Source: Brachypodium distachyon
Lineage: Eukaryota; Streptophyta; Magnoliopsida; Poales; Poaceae
DNA: 64,000 bases
Direction: 5' to 3'
Assembly (NCBI RefSeq): GCF_000005505.3
Contig: NC_016133.3
Span: 19,220,001-19,284,000, forward strand
Part shown: piece after piece, positions 12,435 through 24,406 of the stretch
How the letters are laid out: each line of letters starts with the position of its first letter
How positions within the stretch are numbered: position 1 is the stretch's first letter
Notes under the pieces: generated by a model
Databases searched by the model: none
What the model was told of the DNA's origin: nothing
What the model saw: the letters and a program-made list of their open reading frames with translations, nothing else
Position numbers and translations under genes: made by a program

Positions 12435-13130
12435 GTGTATCTCGCAAATTGTACTAGACATGACATCGCATTTGCGGTACATTTACTTGCTAGACATAGT
12501 GCAGCTCCAACTAAACACCATTGGGCGGGAATAAAGAATGTCTTCAGATATTTACATGGCACAAAAGATCTTGGTTTGTTCTATCAGAAAAATCAAGACA
12601 TGACTATGGTTGGTTATACGGATGCTGGCTATCTATCTGATCCTCACAATGCCAGATCACAAACAGGTTTTGTATTTTTATATGGTGGAACTGCGTTCTC
12701 ATGGAAGTCAACAAAACAGACTTTGGTAGCAACTTCCACTAATCATTTTGAAATAATCGCTTTATACGAAGCTTCACGAGAATTTGTATGGCTTCGCATA
12801 ATGATAAATCATATTCAAACATCATGTGATATTGGTTCATTAGAATCAGCAACCATTATCTATGAAGATAATGCTGCATGCATTGCTCAAATGCATATGG
12901 GTTATATAAAAAGTAATATCACAAAACATATTGCTCCTAAATTGTTCTTCCCTCATGAATTACAAAAAAGTGGAGAAATTGATATTTTGCAAACCAAATC
13001 ATGTGACAATCTAGCAGATTTGTTCACTAAGTCTTTACCAACATCTACATTCGAAAAATGTATTCATGGAATTGGTATGAGACGACTTAGAAATTTGCAA
13101 AGTTCAGGGGGAGAAAGTCTTCTGAACTAA
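12435..13130 (+). pseudogene. Copia RNase H segment of pol
   Basis: This continues the RT connection (GALVYLANCTRHDIAFAVHL) and carries RNase H motifs: VGYTDAGYLSDP with the first Asp, SWKSTKQTLVATST, and YEDNAACIA. The second motif reads NHFEIIALYEA where NHAE is usual. The coding match begins upstream of the first Met, back to the frameshift near 12330. Stop TAA is at 13128-13130. Confidence 0.82.
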
Positions 13131-13422
13131 TAACCCATTAATTACCATTAGATAATTAATATTGTACTCTTTTCCTTTACGAGTTTTTCAAAATCGATTT
13201 CTCATATAGGTTTTTAATGAGGCAATATCAATATACCATATCGTTTTCTCCTTATATTTCCCCATAGGGTTTTAAAGGAGTTTTCCATGGTATATCATTG
13301 TTTTCTATATTTCTCCTTATTTTTTCCACAGGGTTTTTCAAAGGAGTTTTTCCAAGATTATTATTACCCAAACTATACGCGGAATTATTAAGACAATGTC
13401 TAACTCAAGATTTGACGTTTGT

Positions 13423-13433
13423 AAAAGGGGAAG
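13423..13433 (+). promoter_or_regulatory. Polypurine tract of the copia element
   Basis: AAAAGGGGAAG directly precedes the 3' LTR start and would prime plus-strand DNA synthesis. Confidence 0.8.
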
Positions 13434-13662
13434 TGTTGTGAACCGCTGCTTCCATCCGAGTAGCCATTGACAGTTAGGATTAGCATTTTGTATTAGTGAT
13501 TAATTAATCAAGTGTTAACGGTTAGGATTGTACAAAACTTTGGGACACAACTGTTCGTAAAGGTGTATTCACAATGTAACGATGCCTTGGCATCCCCTCG
13601 TAGGGTATATATACATATCCTCTGGTAATAATAAACACACAATTTCATTTCTAATCAAAACA
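13434..13662 (+). repeat. 3' LTR of the copia element
   Basis: This 229-bp LTR runs from TGTTGTGAACC to AAAACA and includes a TATATATAC promoter-like stretch. It is followed by the target duplication AATAT at 13663-13667. Confidence 0.92.
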
Positions 13663-13893
13663 AATATATCACCAGTTTAACAGAAGCGAAACACCTCCGG
13701 ATCAATTATTTCGACGCGCCCCTCACATACATCAACTGATACATCTAGCTAGAATCTACCAATTCTTAGCTCCGGAGTCCGGACACCAAACTAAATCTTC
13801 AAGCCTAACCGAAACGTAATCCATAACTGCATACCGACTGAGAGAGCGCGCGAGAGAGTGACGCACATTACTACACATCGTGCTAAACTTGGC

Positions 13894-15181
<1,288 letters not shown>

Positions 15182-15346
15182 GGCAGTGCACGCAGAAAGG
15201 AAGGAATCAAGGACAATGAGTGTTGTCGCAGCTGCTGCGTGCTGCTGTGTTTGGTCGATCGTCCGGGTGATGATTTCAGTGTTCAGTGTGTGTGTGTGCG
15301 CGCCAGTGGCTGGTGATCGTGATGGGGAATATGCATGGTCGGTCGC

Positions 15347-15357
15347 CCTTTATATGG
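15347..15357 (-). promoter_or_regulatory. TATA box of the peroxidase gene
   Basis: On the minus strand CCATATAAAGG lies about 170 bp upstream of the ATG (15181), a plausible TATA box with a 5' UTR of about 130-140 nt. A Mutator-type element begins about 300 bp further upstream. Confidence 0.55.
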
Positions 15358-15666
15358 ACGAATATGCATGATAGACCCAAACCCAACGAGGGAGCTGGCT
15401 AGAGAGCGAGAAATTAGGTAAGCTAGGGTGGCAGGCCTTTTGCGTGACGGTCAAATCATTGGCCCTTGGTGTACACAACACTGATCAATCTGAGTTGTAC
15501 AAGGATCGATCAATCGTCGCTGTACCGCGGCTTGTTCTTGGAATATGATCTGATCAGATTCTCCCATAGCTGTCGGCGAAGGTACTCTGAGATCAAACGC
15601 TAGAAGCACGCATTACGTAGTGGCTGTAAAAATCGCCTGAGACCTGGTCTCTGCCGCACGAAATGG

Positions 15667-16534
15667 GTCGATTTCGACAAAACAAACCTCGAGACAAAAC
15701 TATTTCATAAAATGAACTCGTCGCGAAATTATTTTGCAAATCTAACCCTTTCGCATAGTGCCCAACAGTTAGACGTTAAGCTCTGTAGCATACCACCTCT
15801 CCCTAAGGCGCTATGCGCCTACCAGCGTGGCCAGCTCGGACCCCACCTGCGACCTTGCAGGGTCTCAAATTTTGCCAAGTCCTAGCATAACTCCTCAGAG
15901 TTGGACGCTGTACCAGCTACCTTCGTGCCCAACGAAAAGGCGATGTGCCCTCACTATCTGCTGATTTCACTGTCCCACGCAGGCATGCATGCAGCGACAG
16001 GCGATCGAAATGGAATAAAATAGCATATCTCCAGGCATGCATGTGAAATGGATTAAAATATCATATTTCAAGGCATGCATGCAGCTACACATACCAAGCT
16101 AGCTAGCTACCCGAGCCGTAGCTTATGCTGCGCCTAGCTCGATCACATACCCGATCGAAATTTTTGACTACAGCGTGTAGAGACCCTAGCGTTGGTCTTC
16201 GTATAAAACATCTCCAAATAAATATTTGGACAATGCATGGTCAATATGATCGAGCATGTGAAACCCAATAGAAACATCCAAGTACCGCCAAGGTAGGAAG
16301 CAGCATAGCGCCTTCTCATTGGGTGCGAATGTAGCTGCCATAGCGCCCAACTCTAAGGCGTCCAGGCTGGCCACGCTGGCAGTTGCATAGCGCCTTAGGG
16401 AGAGGCGCTATGCTACAGAGCTTAACGCCTAACTGTTGGGTGCTATGTGAAAGGGTTATATTTGTAAAATAGTTTCGTGACGAGTTTATTTTGAAAAATA
16501 GTTTTGACTCGAGGTCTGTTTTGTGGAAATCGAC
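15667..16534. mobile_element. Non-autonomous Mutator-like element, copy 1 (868 bp)
   Basis: Inverted repeats of about 150 bp start GTCGATTTCGACAAAACAAA at the left and end with the near complement at the right. They enclose about 550 bp of single-copy sequence. A perfect 9-bp duplication ACGAAATGG flanks it (15658-15666, 16535-16543), as expected for Mutator-superfamily insertions. No transposase is encoded. The same termini occur at 27576-28648. The motif GCATAGCGCC(T) recurs at the inner TIR edges. It sits upstream of the peroxidase promoter. Confidence 0.9.
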
Positions 16535-16696
16535 ACGAAATGGCCATATGCATGTATGTGTGTATTTATGATCGATGCCACGTGCATGTGTACCAAAATA
16601 TGTTGTATGCATGCGTGACTCCTTTCCAAAACATAAGCCAATTTTGCATATAGTTGACTTTCTAATGCTGTTTTCCTTAGAGTGTAAACTCTGTTT

Positions 16697-17340
16697 CAAA
16701 CCTTGAGTTTGTAGAGCTGATCGAAATCGAACCTCCATTTTCTGATCCCCTGAAATCAGTACCCTGACTTTATTGTTTCCGGTCATTATTGACCATAAGA
16801 ACGTATAAAAACATGGATTATATGCCGCGTGGACATGGTCAAGGTTTGGAATCGTTGACTGACTATTGCCAACAAAATATCTTTTTTTTAGAATGCCAAC
16901 AAAATATGTTTGAAACCTTGAGTTTGTAGAGCCGATCGAAATCGAACCTCCACCTTCTGATTCGTGAAATCAACACCCTAGCCTTATTGTTCCTGCTCAT
17001 TATTGACCGTAAGAACGTATTACCGCGTGGACACGGTCAAGTCTGGAATCGCTGACTGACCATTGCCAACAAATTATGTTTGAAACCTTGAGTTTTAGTT
17101 TCGTCAGAAAAAAAACCTTTAGTTTGTACAGCCGATTTGAATAGTGACCATTTTAAAAGCTACGAGACCTTCTATAGCGAGCGTGGTAAGATGAGTTAGC
17201 GTCAGCCAACATTATTAGGCCTTGGCCGTGGCCATGTGAGCAATCCAGGATGACAAACCTTCTTATAAGCAATATTGACCGGGAACATCAGGGTGCTGAT
17301 TTCAAATTAAGAAATGGAGGTTCGATTTCGACAGTTTGTA
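16697..17340. repeat. Foldback repeat: two direct copies and one inverted copy
   Basis: A segment of about 175 bp beginning ACCTTGAGTTTGTAGAGC occurs at about 16697-16875 and again, diverged, at about 16911-17080. A shorter third start lies at 17081. An inverted partial copy lies at about 17262-17340. The shared core is GATCGAAATCGAACCTCCA and CATTATTGACC. Transcription through it could form a hairpin. The element class and ends were not determined. Confidence 0.7.
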
Positions 17341-17463
17341 TTCCTCCGTCCAACCAAGGATGTCTCAACTTTGACTAAATTTGAATGCATCTATACACTA
17401 AGTCATGTCTAGATACATCTAAATTTTGACAAACTTGAGACATCTTTTATTGAACGGAGGGAG
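17341..17463. mobile_element. Stowaway MITE
   Basis: A 123-bp palindromic element with ends TTCCTCCGTCC and CGGAGGGAG and TA duplications at 17339-17340 and 17464-17465. It belongs to the same subfamily as the copies at 55881 and 57144 (shared TCTAGACAT and TGCATTCAAATTT core). Confidence 0.9.
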
Positions 17464-17465
17464 TA

Positions 17466-18342
17466 CAAGTTTAAGTTTTAAAACAGACTTTACTCTCTTT
17501 TTTTAAGGGAATGACCACTGGTCTCTGCATCAAGATCAATGGATGCACACACCCAACACACTAATACATTACACAACCAACAAACCAGTACTATTATATG
17601 ACAAAGTATATAACTTATAAGTTGAGCATTTAGTAATACTCTAGTACATCCGATTAGTTCCTTCAATGCAAGTAGGGCATATAACTTTTTTTGACTTTCA
17701 AATATTAAAAGTTTGTTCATAGTTAACAGATTTAATGATCTTCATTTAGCATCATAATTGTTGATATATTTTTTATAATATTAATTTGACAGCCAACAAA
17801 TTTATGTGACCTACATTTTGGACAGCTTTCTCTGTAAATAAAAGTTGAAGTTATATTCAAATTGTAGACCGTTAACTGCACGTAAAATTATTTTGAGAAG
17901 AGAGTATTACGTAATATGCATGATGATCGATTTGGCACGCTGGGCCTGGACGCCTGGTGGAGTTGGCACAACAGCTTTGCGGTGGCAGTTGCATGCCAGT
18001 GCGTGCATGAAGCGGTCAAACTGCGAGATGAGTCGGTGGATGGAAGGGAGTCAGAGAGAAGATTCCCGTGGTCACGGTGGACTGCAGGCGATCGCGACCG
18101 GGTCTTGCTGATGCCGTTCGATCAGCATGCGTTCGTTGGGAAGCACCAGCGCCAGAGATTACGTATGTGCGGCTAGTATTTTTTTTTAGTTGGATATGTC
18201 CGTCGAGAGATCAGTTCAAATTAATCACACGTTCCTTCACATTTTGGCCTAGAAGCACATGTCCAGTCCTCCCAAAGGAGTTAGCATCCATATGTTGCCT
18301 TTTACTTTTGTTCTAAGTCAAAAATTTTAAAGTTTGACCAAA
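17466..18342. other. Intergenic, nothing recognised
   Basis: AT-rich sequence with a short GC-richer patch (17930-18170). The reading frames are short and show no motif. Confidence 0.5.
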
Positions 18343-18676
18343 TTTATAGAAGGATTTCTTACTTCTGTGCCATCGGTTCCTTAGTTCTACTCAGTTTTGT
18401 TCAGGTCTTGGAACACTGCTCGCTTCTACCCTCCTCCTTTGCGCAAATGCTCGTTTTTGCCATCACCGAGCACCTCCTCACGGTCAACTCGGTCAAGCCA
18501 TTAGCTGCGGACGGGTGGGACCGGGTATAAGCCTGAGGGGTGGGACCAATGCGCGCTGCTGACTGTGCGCCGAGCCGGGCTTCGACGAGCTTGACTCTGG
18601 CCACCACGACGACGGCCGCTGCGGCGTGGGGATTGGCGCGACCATGAGGACAAGGACCGGGACGGGGACGTGGACG

Positions 18677-19201
18677 CTAGGATGAGCCGCTAGGACGCGC
18701 CGCTAGGATGCTCTCGGTCGGCGCGCCGGACACTAGGATGCGCCGCTGCCGCGCGCTCACGCCGCACCGTACCCTTTGCGGCGTGACGTGGTCGAGTTTC
18801 TGGCCATTGATCTGCCTCCGTGGGCTCGCAGGCGAGACACGAAGGGAAGCACCGGCGCCGCCGCCGCAGAATGCGCCCCTCAACAGCGTGAATGCGATCA
18901 ACTTGCATCCACACCAGTACACGGGGCCAAGGAGGTAATCGGCATCATGGCTGTTGGTGAGGTGCACCAGGAGGGCGGTTTTGACGCCGTGCTCGTGGAG
19001 CTGCTCCAGGCGGTACATTGGAGGGCCACCGGCCTCCAGGTGACCGAAGTCGGTGTTGAGGAAGTTCCTGGCCAGCGCGATCGAGCTCCGGCTGCGCGAT
19101 ATCGCCCACACCTGGAGCGTCCGCTCCACACGCACGCCAGGTGGGAACAATGCCTCGTTAGTGAGGGGTGGCGGGTTGAAGGTGAGGCCTTCGAACGCCA
19201 T
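18677..19201 (-). CDS. Gene-like segment inside the Pack-MULE, 174 aa, unknown family
   Basis: The frame starts MAFEGLTFNPPPLTNEALFP in a good initiation context (AAGCAATGGCG). Its first ~115 residues are not low-complexity and contain LQVWAISRSRSSIALARNFL, HEHGVKTALLVHLTNSHDAD and LGPVYWCGCKLIAF. From about 18880 downward it becomes Arg/Ser-rich and probably runs into element sequence. A TATTTAA box lies about 120 bp upstream of the ATG (near 19320), with a pyrimidine-rich 5' UTR between. That suggests a captured promoter, UTR and first coding exon rather than a chance frame. I do not recognise the family. Confidence 0.45.
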   Translation of the reverse strand: MAFEGLTFNPPPLTNEALFPPGVRVERTLQVWAISRSRSSIALARNFLNTDFGHLEAGGPPMYRLEQLHEHGVKTALLVHLTNSHDADYLLGPVYWCGCKLIAFTLLRGAFCGGGAGASLRVSPASPRRQINGQKLDHVTPQRVRCGVSARQRRILVSGAPTESILAARPSGSS

Positions 19202-19689
19202 TGCTTGTCTTCAGTGGGGGCGTTGGGCGGCGGGTTGAAGAAGTGGAGTGGAGAGCCGTGTAGAAGAAGGAGAAGAATGGAGAGCTGTGTAGAAGAAGCA
19301 GAGCCATGGCGCCGGGTTAAATAGCGATGGTGACAGGGGAAGAGGAGAGGTTTCCGGCGATCGGTGGGCTTTGAATGCGGTCGCCGGCGCAGTTTGAAAT
19401 GAATGGGAAACTGGCGTATGTGGGAAGTTGGAGGGAACTGGCGTTAATAGCAGGCGTGCACGGTGGCGCGGCCCACTAAGAGCGATCCCAGCACATTTCC
19501 CACTCACTCTCAATAACTGTGAGATCGCCCCGTCGGCTTTCTCTCCCCACTACTCTCTCGGTCCCGTCGGCTTCCTCTCCCCACTACTACTTATGTGCAT
19601 GCCCAGTAAACTGATTCTCTCGTCTCCTCTGATCTCATCTACATTCTTCCTCTCGCTCTCTCTCTCGAGCTCCACCGCTTCTCTCCACC

Positions 19690-20252
19690 ATGGCCAAGGA
19701 CAAGGAGCTAGTAGACGGTACCGAGAGCTCGGCCGGCGGCGGCCATGGGCGTGAGCTGGCCACCACTCCGCCGTCTGCCACCCGCCGACATGCGCCGTCT
19801 CTCGTCGCAGCCGCTCACTGCCACCAAAGCGTGCCCGCATCGAGGAGGACGTCCCGTGCTCGTCCTGCAGCTGACTCCCCCTCAACGACGATGACGATGA
19901 CGACGACGACGATGACGAGGAGGAGGAGGAGGAGGAGGCCGAGTGCGAGATCAATCGGCGCCACGCCGAGCTCCTGCACACGTACCAGCAGCGTGTGCAG
20001 GAAGCCGACCGGCAGCACATGGCTGACGTGAAGGTGGCTTCCGTGGCGGAAGATTTCGCCAACGAGTGCGGCCCCGGAGGCGGCGGAGGCGAGGGAGCGG
20101 TACGAGTTTCAGCTCGCAACTCTAAACGCGGAGAGAAGCAACCTTCTCGAGGAGCGGGGGAGGAAGAACGTCCGGGAAATCCGGGCGGAGCGCGACGCCC
20201 TCTTCGCCTTCCGTGAGGAGTGCGGTCTCAACGACGGCGACGACGCTGCATA
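19690..20252 (+). pseudogene. Acidic coiled-coil-like protein gene in the Pack-MULE, frameshifted
   Basis: A CT-rich leader and CACCATGG context precede MAKDKELVDGTESSAGGGHG. The coding phase then breaks near 19885, where the DNA encodes a run of Asp then Glu in another frame. That frame continues with EINRRHAELLHTYQQRVQEA and VASVAEDFANEC. A second phase change near 20075 gives EARERYEFQLATLNAER, LLEERGRKNVREIRAERDAL and ends GLNDGDDAA before TAA (20250-20252). The charged heptad-like C-terminal half suggests a coiled coil. Two phase breaks argue for a pseudogene. Function is unknown. It is divergent from the frame ending at 19201, with about 490 bp between the starts. Confidence 0.5.
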
Positions 20253-20525
20253 ATGGAGCCCGCGCCTCAGTGTCGTTATTTATCTCTAGCTACATATGTA
20301 TATGTTGCTACGTATCTCTATTTTTATTGCTATTTTGTAATCGATCTTGCGTACCCATCGATCTATATATATATATATATGTAATGTTATCCTTTTTTTT
20401 TCTTATATATATATGGGTATGGTAACGGCATAAGGTTGTATGTTTTCGCCACCGTGACTTTGTTGGGATGCTTATTTTGAATGAAACAACGTTGGTTGAC
20501 CTCCCCGGGGAAAGTAAGGCCGGTC

Positions 20526-21118
20526 ACAAGTTGATTTTGGTCTGAATTTTTTTTTGGTGACAGGTATTGACAAATAAAGAGCCCATGCAGGTTTTCGGAT
20601 TTTTCCGGATAAAATTTCCTATTAATATTTTTTTTCCAACTGGCAGAATAGGCAAAAACAGTAGTTTAGGTGCAAAAAGGATTCAAATGCGTTTGGACCC
20701 GGTGCATTCCAAGTTCTTTGGAATGCCATGGCACAACCATGACTTTTTTATATTGGTTCCACATCGATTTGTGCGAAGTTTCATTGAATTTTGAATTATG
20801 AGCCAAAAAGGCTGGAAATTCAAAGAATGCACGAAATATCGTTCCTGAACTCCAGAAAATCAGAAATTTGGAGAGAACATCAAGGATGAACACTAAACGC
20901 TATGATAATCTTCTTGGACAAAAATCGTGAATCTAAGTAGTGATTGAGGTAACAGTTTCCCAGATTTGTTTGAATTTGAAATTCAAAAAATAGGTAAACA
21001 ATTCAGATTTAAACAAGCTTTGAGATAATGACATTAATAGGCATATGTGACTAGTGTGCAAAGTTTGAGTTCATTTGGAGAAAGGGTTGTGATATAATTT
21101 CAAAATTTACATCAAACT
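20526..21118. repeat. Direct repeat A inside the Pack-MULE (~590 bp)
   Basis: This is highly similar to 21190-21784, in the same orientation, separated by 71 bp. Shared landmarks include GTATTGACAAATAAAGAGCC, CATGGCACAACCATGACTTT and AGGCATATGTGACTAGTGTG. No coding function was recognised. Confidence 0.88.
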
Positions 21119-21189
21119 TCCAACATCTTCTTTAAAGATTCTAAAACATCCCACAGAGATGTGCTACTTTGAATATCATGCATGTGATA

Positions 21190-21784
21190 ACAAATTGATT
21201 TTGGCCTGAATTTTTTTTTGTGATAGGTATTGACAAATAAAGAGCCCATGCAGGTTTTCAGATTTTTTCCGGATAAAATTTTGTATTATTATATTATTTT
21301 TTTCCAATTGGCATAATAGGCAAAAACAGTAGTTTAGGTGCAAAAGGATTCAAATGCGTTTGGACCCGGTGATTTCCAAGTTTTTTGGAATGCCATGGCA
21401 CAACCATGACTTTGTTATATTGGTTCCACATCGATTTGCACGAAGTTTCATTGAATTTTGAATTATGAGCCGAAAAGGCTGAAAATTCAAAGCATGCACG
21501 AAATATCGTTCCTGAACTCCAGAAAATCTGAAATTTGGAGAGAACATCAAGGATGAACACTAAACGCTATGAAATCTTCTGGGACGAAAATTGTGAATCT
21601 AAGTTGTGATTGAGGTAATAGTACCCGAGATTTGTTTGAATTTGAAATTCAAAAAATAGGTAAACAATTCAGATTTGAACAAGCTTTGAGATGAAGACAT
21701 TAATAGGCATATGTGACTAGTGTGTAAAGTTTGAGTTCATTTGGAGAAAGTGTTGTGATTCCATTCCAAAATTTACATCAAACT
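21190..21784. repeat. Direct repeat B inside the Pack-MULE (~595 bp)
   Basis: The second copy of 20526-21118, with scattered substitutions and small indels. The pair could be a tandem duplication within the element or a captured duplicated segment. Confidence 0.88.
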
Positions 21785-22867
21785 GGCCAAATAATGGCTC
21801 TGGTCAACAAAAGTCAACTTTCTCAAAACAATTTGAAATTTCGTCATCTTGCATAACTTTCCATTCGGATTGCACACGTCCAGAGCACACTCGCGCGCCG
21901 CTGCTTTGCGCCGTCATGGCCAGCGTCCTCCACGAGCCTCACCACCTTGCCCAAGAGACCCGCATCGGCTCGAGAATCCTTTCTGCAGAAGTAATCGACC
22001 CAAGGTGTCTCCAATCGCAGGGTCACCATCTTCTTCCTCAGCTCCTATCGGTTGCTGCCGCCGAGTAGATCTCCTTCTCCGGCGACCTCCGAACTCCACC
22101 GCCGCCTCCCTCAGCTGCACCTGATCACTCCGAACCTTCCAGTGATTCTCATCGAGCCTCGCGTGGTCCGAGTCATCCCCGCGTCGTTGTTGTTCTCTGC
22201 CTGCCTCCTGCCAGCGTCGAGGTGCTCGCACAGTGCTGATACACCCCTTCCAATGCCTCCGTCAGATTCGTGATGACCTACTCATTCTCTTGCCCCTCTT
22301 TCCTGCCTCTCCCGTGCTCTGTATCGCCCCGCCTCCTAGCGTCGCCCTCCGCCACCGCAGACCGCACGAGCCTGCGGCCAGCATGATTTCAGCAATAAGA
22401 AGCTCCAGCGCCACCTCAGGGTGAAGCGGCCTTGCGCCTGATAGACACCCCACCCTCTGCCTGGCCTGTGTCGCGCAGGAGAGCAACTCTGGCGACGGCA
22501 AAGCGTTGGCGAGGCAGTGGCCAGAAGCCGCCTGGTTTTTCCTTCCGACGGACCCACTTGCAAATTAATCATTTCTTCTACAGTCAAAAGGATCATTTTC
22601 CTGTTGCTTCAGCCCACATGTCAGTATCTAGGTTGGCCCCACTCGGCAGGATTTAACCTGGCCCCACCCGTCAGGAGGTAACGGTCAAAGGCTTTGACCG
22701 TTAACAGGTCCGCCGTGAGGACATTTGCGAGCATTTGCCAAAGAACGAAGTGTAGAAGCGAGCAACGTTTTAAGCCTTGGGCAAACCTGAGTAGAACTAA
22801 GCAATGGAGGGCACGAAAATAAAAAAACCCTTTATAGAAAGGATTGTCAGTATATTAACGCGTTATT

Positions 22868-22995
22868 TGTTTGGACTTCTGCTTCAGCTTCTGGAGGAAA
22901 ACACCTCCGGACGTGCTTCTCAGTTTCATGTGTAAACGCGAGGAGTGCTTCTTAAAGGGTTAGAATCATCAAAAACTGAAGCAGAAATCCAAACA
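22868..22995. mobile_element. Small MITE, 128 bp core
   Basis: Near-perfect 20-bp inverted termini, TGTTTGGACTTCTGCTTCAG and CTGAAGCAGAAATCCAAACA, bound an AT-mixed interior. It resembles a common grass MITE family, but no target duplication was confirmed. Confidence 0.65.
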
Positions 22996-23300
22996 AACAG
23001 TGCCTAGTACTAATAAAATATCCTTACAAACGCTAAACGTAAATTGAGGGCTTGTTACTGACTCTGCGTCCCAAACTCTGCCATTTGTGTGTTTTGATCT
23101 TTGTCTTTTGCTGGTTTTTCTTTCCGGATATGCTGCGCTGGTAGGAGACGAGAGGGCGGCTTTTCCGCTAGAAGAGTGCTTTCTCCCAGGACAGGCAGCG
23201 ACATGACGAATGCTTCCCTCTCCATCGAGCGCCCTCCCGTCAGAAGGCAATGCAACTTGTCTGAAGTGTAAACAAAACACTAGTAAATGCTACTACAAAT

Positions 23301-24090
23301 CTAAGCTACTCCGCAGTCCTTAACACTGTTGCCCATCTCAATATCTGCATGCTTGGCATCATAGTCGGTGACGAAGAGGCTCGAGTACCAGTGCGCCTTC
23401 CACATGTTGGCCATGTCCTCAATTGGCACCCCCTTAGTCTCCGCCACGAATAGCACAACGAAGAGCGTCATGGCGGTGATCCAGGCGGTGAAAAAGAAGA
23501 AGAGGACGAACTTGAGGCGGCATAGCATGGGCAGGAATGCCCGCGCAACGGCGAACGTCATGAACATGTTTTACGGCGACAGTGATGCTCTTCCCCGCCG
23601 GCCGCACCTCGAGCGGCATCACCTCGCTGGGCACCAACCACCCCAATGACCCCACGACCACGCGAACCAGGGGCGGAGGCAGAAAAAGAACATAGGAAGG
23701 ACCAGAATAGAAGAAATGATTTATTGGGAAGGTCAAAACATAAAAAGTGAAACTTATAAGATAAAATTTCAACAGTTATGCAAGGGCTTAAGCAGAAATT
23801 CCAAATCATAGGGGGGCCAGGGCCCATGCTGGCCTGGGTTGTGCCTCCGCCACTGACGCGAACCCTGCCATATACATGCACATCACCGCTACCACCGCCG
23901 CCGCATGCTCCGTCGAGATCTCCGCCACGCCGCTCCACCCAAGCTTGGCGCCGATTAGCGCCCCCACCACCACCACGCTTGCAAACATCTGCGCCCCGCC
24001 CTGTAGGAACAACAAGCGCCGCCCCACCCTGTCCACCTTGAACACCGAGACCAGCATTGCCGCCAGGTTCACCACTCCGGTGATCACCGC
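23301..24090 (-). pseudogene. Hexose/proton symporter (STP-type) last-exon pseudogene
   Basis: Read on the minus strand from 24090: AVITGVVNLAAMLVSVFKVD, then the MFS motif VDRVGRRLLFLQGGAQM and CMYMAGFA. A 188-bp hAT insertion follows, then SLGWLVPSEVMPLEVRPAGK, LPMLCRLKFVLFFFFTAW, VAETKGVPIEDM and WKAHWYSSLF, with a stop at 23301-23303. These are the last transmembrane helices and the PETK/VAETK motif of plant monosaccharide transporters. At least two frame changes are present besides the insertion, near 23650 and near 23570. No upstream exons precede it in the window, so it is a fragment. Confidence 0.87.
23668..23855. mobile_element. Non-autonomous hAT element, 188 bp, in the transporter pseudogene
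   Basis: 13-bp inverted termini CAGGGGCGGAGGC and GCCTCCGCCACTG (one mismatch) are flanked by a perfect 8-bp duplication ACGCGAAC (23660-23667, 23856-23863). The terminus type and duplication length are those of the hAT superfamily. It interrupts the conserved GFAWSWG region of the transporter. Confidence 0.93.
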
Positions 24091-24406
24091 TCGGCCTAGA
24101 CGACCGGGCCAAGCTTTTGAGCGTGGGCTCGGCCCGCTCAGGCTCGGACGGGCTCGGCCGGAACAATTGCAAAGCCCGGGCCGAGCACCTGAAATGGGCT
24201 CATTATTTTTTGGGTCGAGCCCAGCTCGGCTCGGGCTGCTCGAAAAAGTCTGAAAACAATTTTGGCCCAAGCCAGCATTCCCAACTTGTTGACCCAGCAC
24301 ACCATCTCCCGCTGGCCTAGTCCGCCCCCTCCCAGTCCAAGTTTTATCCTCGATGCCTCTCAATCGAGCCTCCATTTTTTGTCGAAACAACAAAGAAAGA
24401 TTTCTT

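Larger units (their letters stand above)
6520..13662 (+). mobile_element. Ty1/copia LTR retrotransposon, 7.1 kb, degenerate
   Basis: Both LTRs start TGTTGTGAACCG and the element is flanked by a perfect 5-bp target duplication AATAT (6515-6519 and 13663-13667). Gene order is gag, protease, integrase, reverse transcriptase, RNase H, which is the copia order. Coding capacity is broken by a stop between protease and integrase, a frameshift after the RT palm and a probable frameshift near the gag start. The LTRs differ by many substitutions and a net 40-bp length difference, so the insertion is old. An unusual GC-rich block (about 6830-7460) with antisense reading frames sits in the leader. Confidence 0.95.
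18352..22830. mobile_element. Pack-MULE-like Mutator element, 4.5 kb
   Basis: Diverged terminal inverted repeats of about 200 bp lie at 18352-18555 and about 22630-22830. They share CTTAGTTCTACTCAG, GCGAGCA, GCAAATGCTCG, TCCTCACGG and a GACGGGTGGG block. A perfect 9-bp duplication TTTATAGAA flanks the element (18343-18351, 22831-22839). No transposase is visible. The interior carries a GC-rich antisense reading frame (18677-19201), a divergent sense gene-like segment (19690-20252), a direct repeat of about 590 bp, and a GC-rich segment at 21890-22550. Capture of host gene fragments by a Mutator element is the simplest reading; the source genes were not identified. Confidence 0.88.

Noticed and set aside
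22969..23280. 103-residue minus-strand frame
   Set aside because: Overlaps a MITE end and has no recognisable domain.
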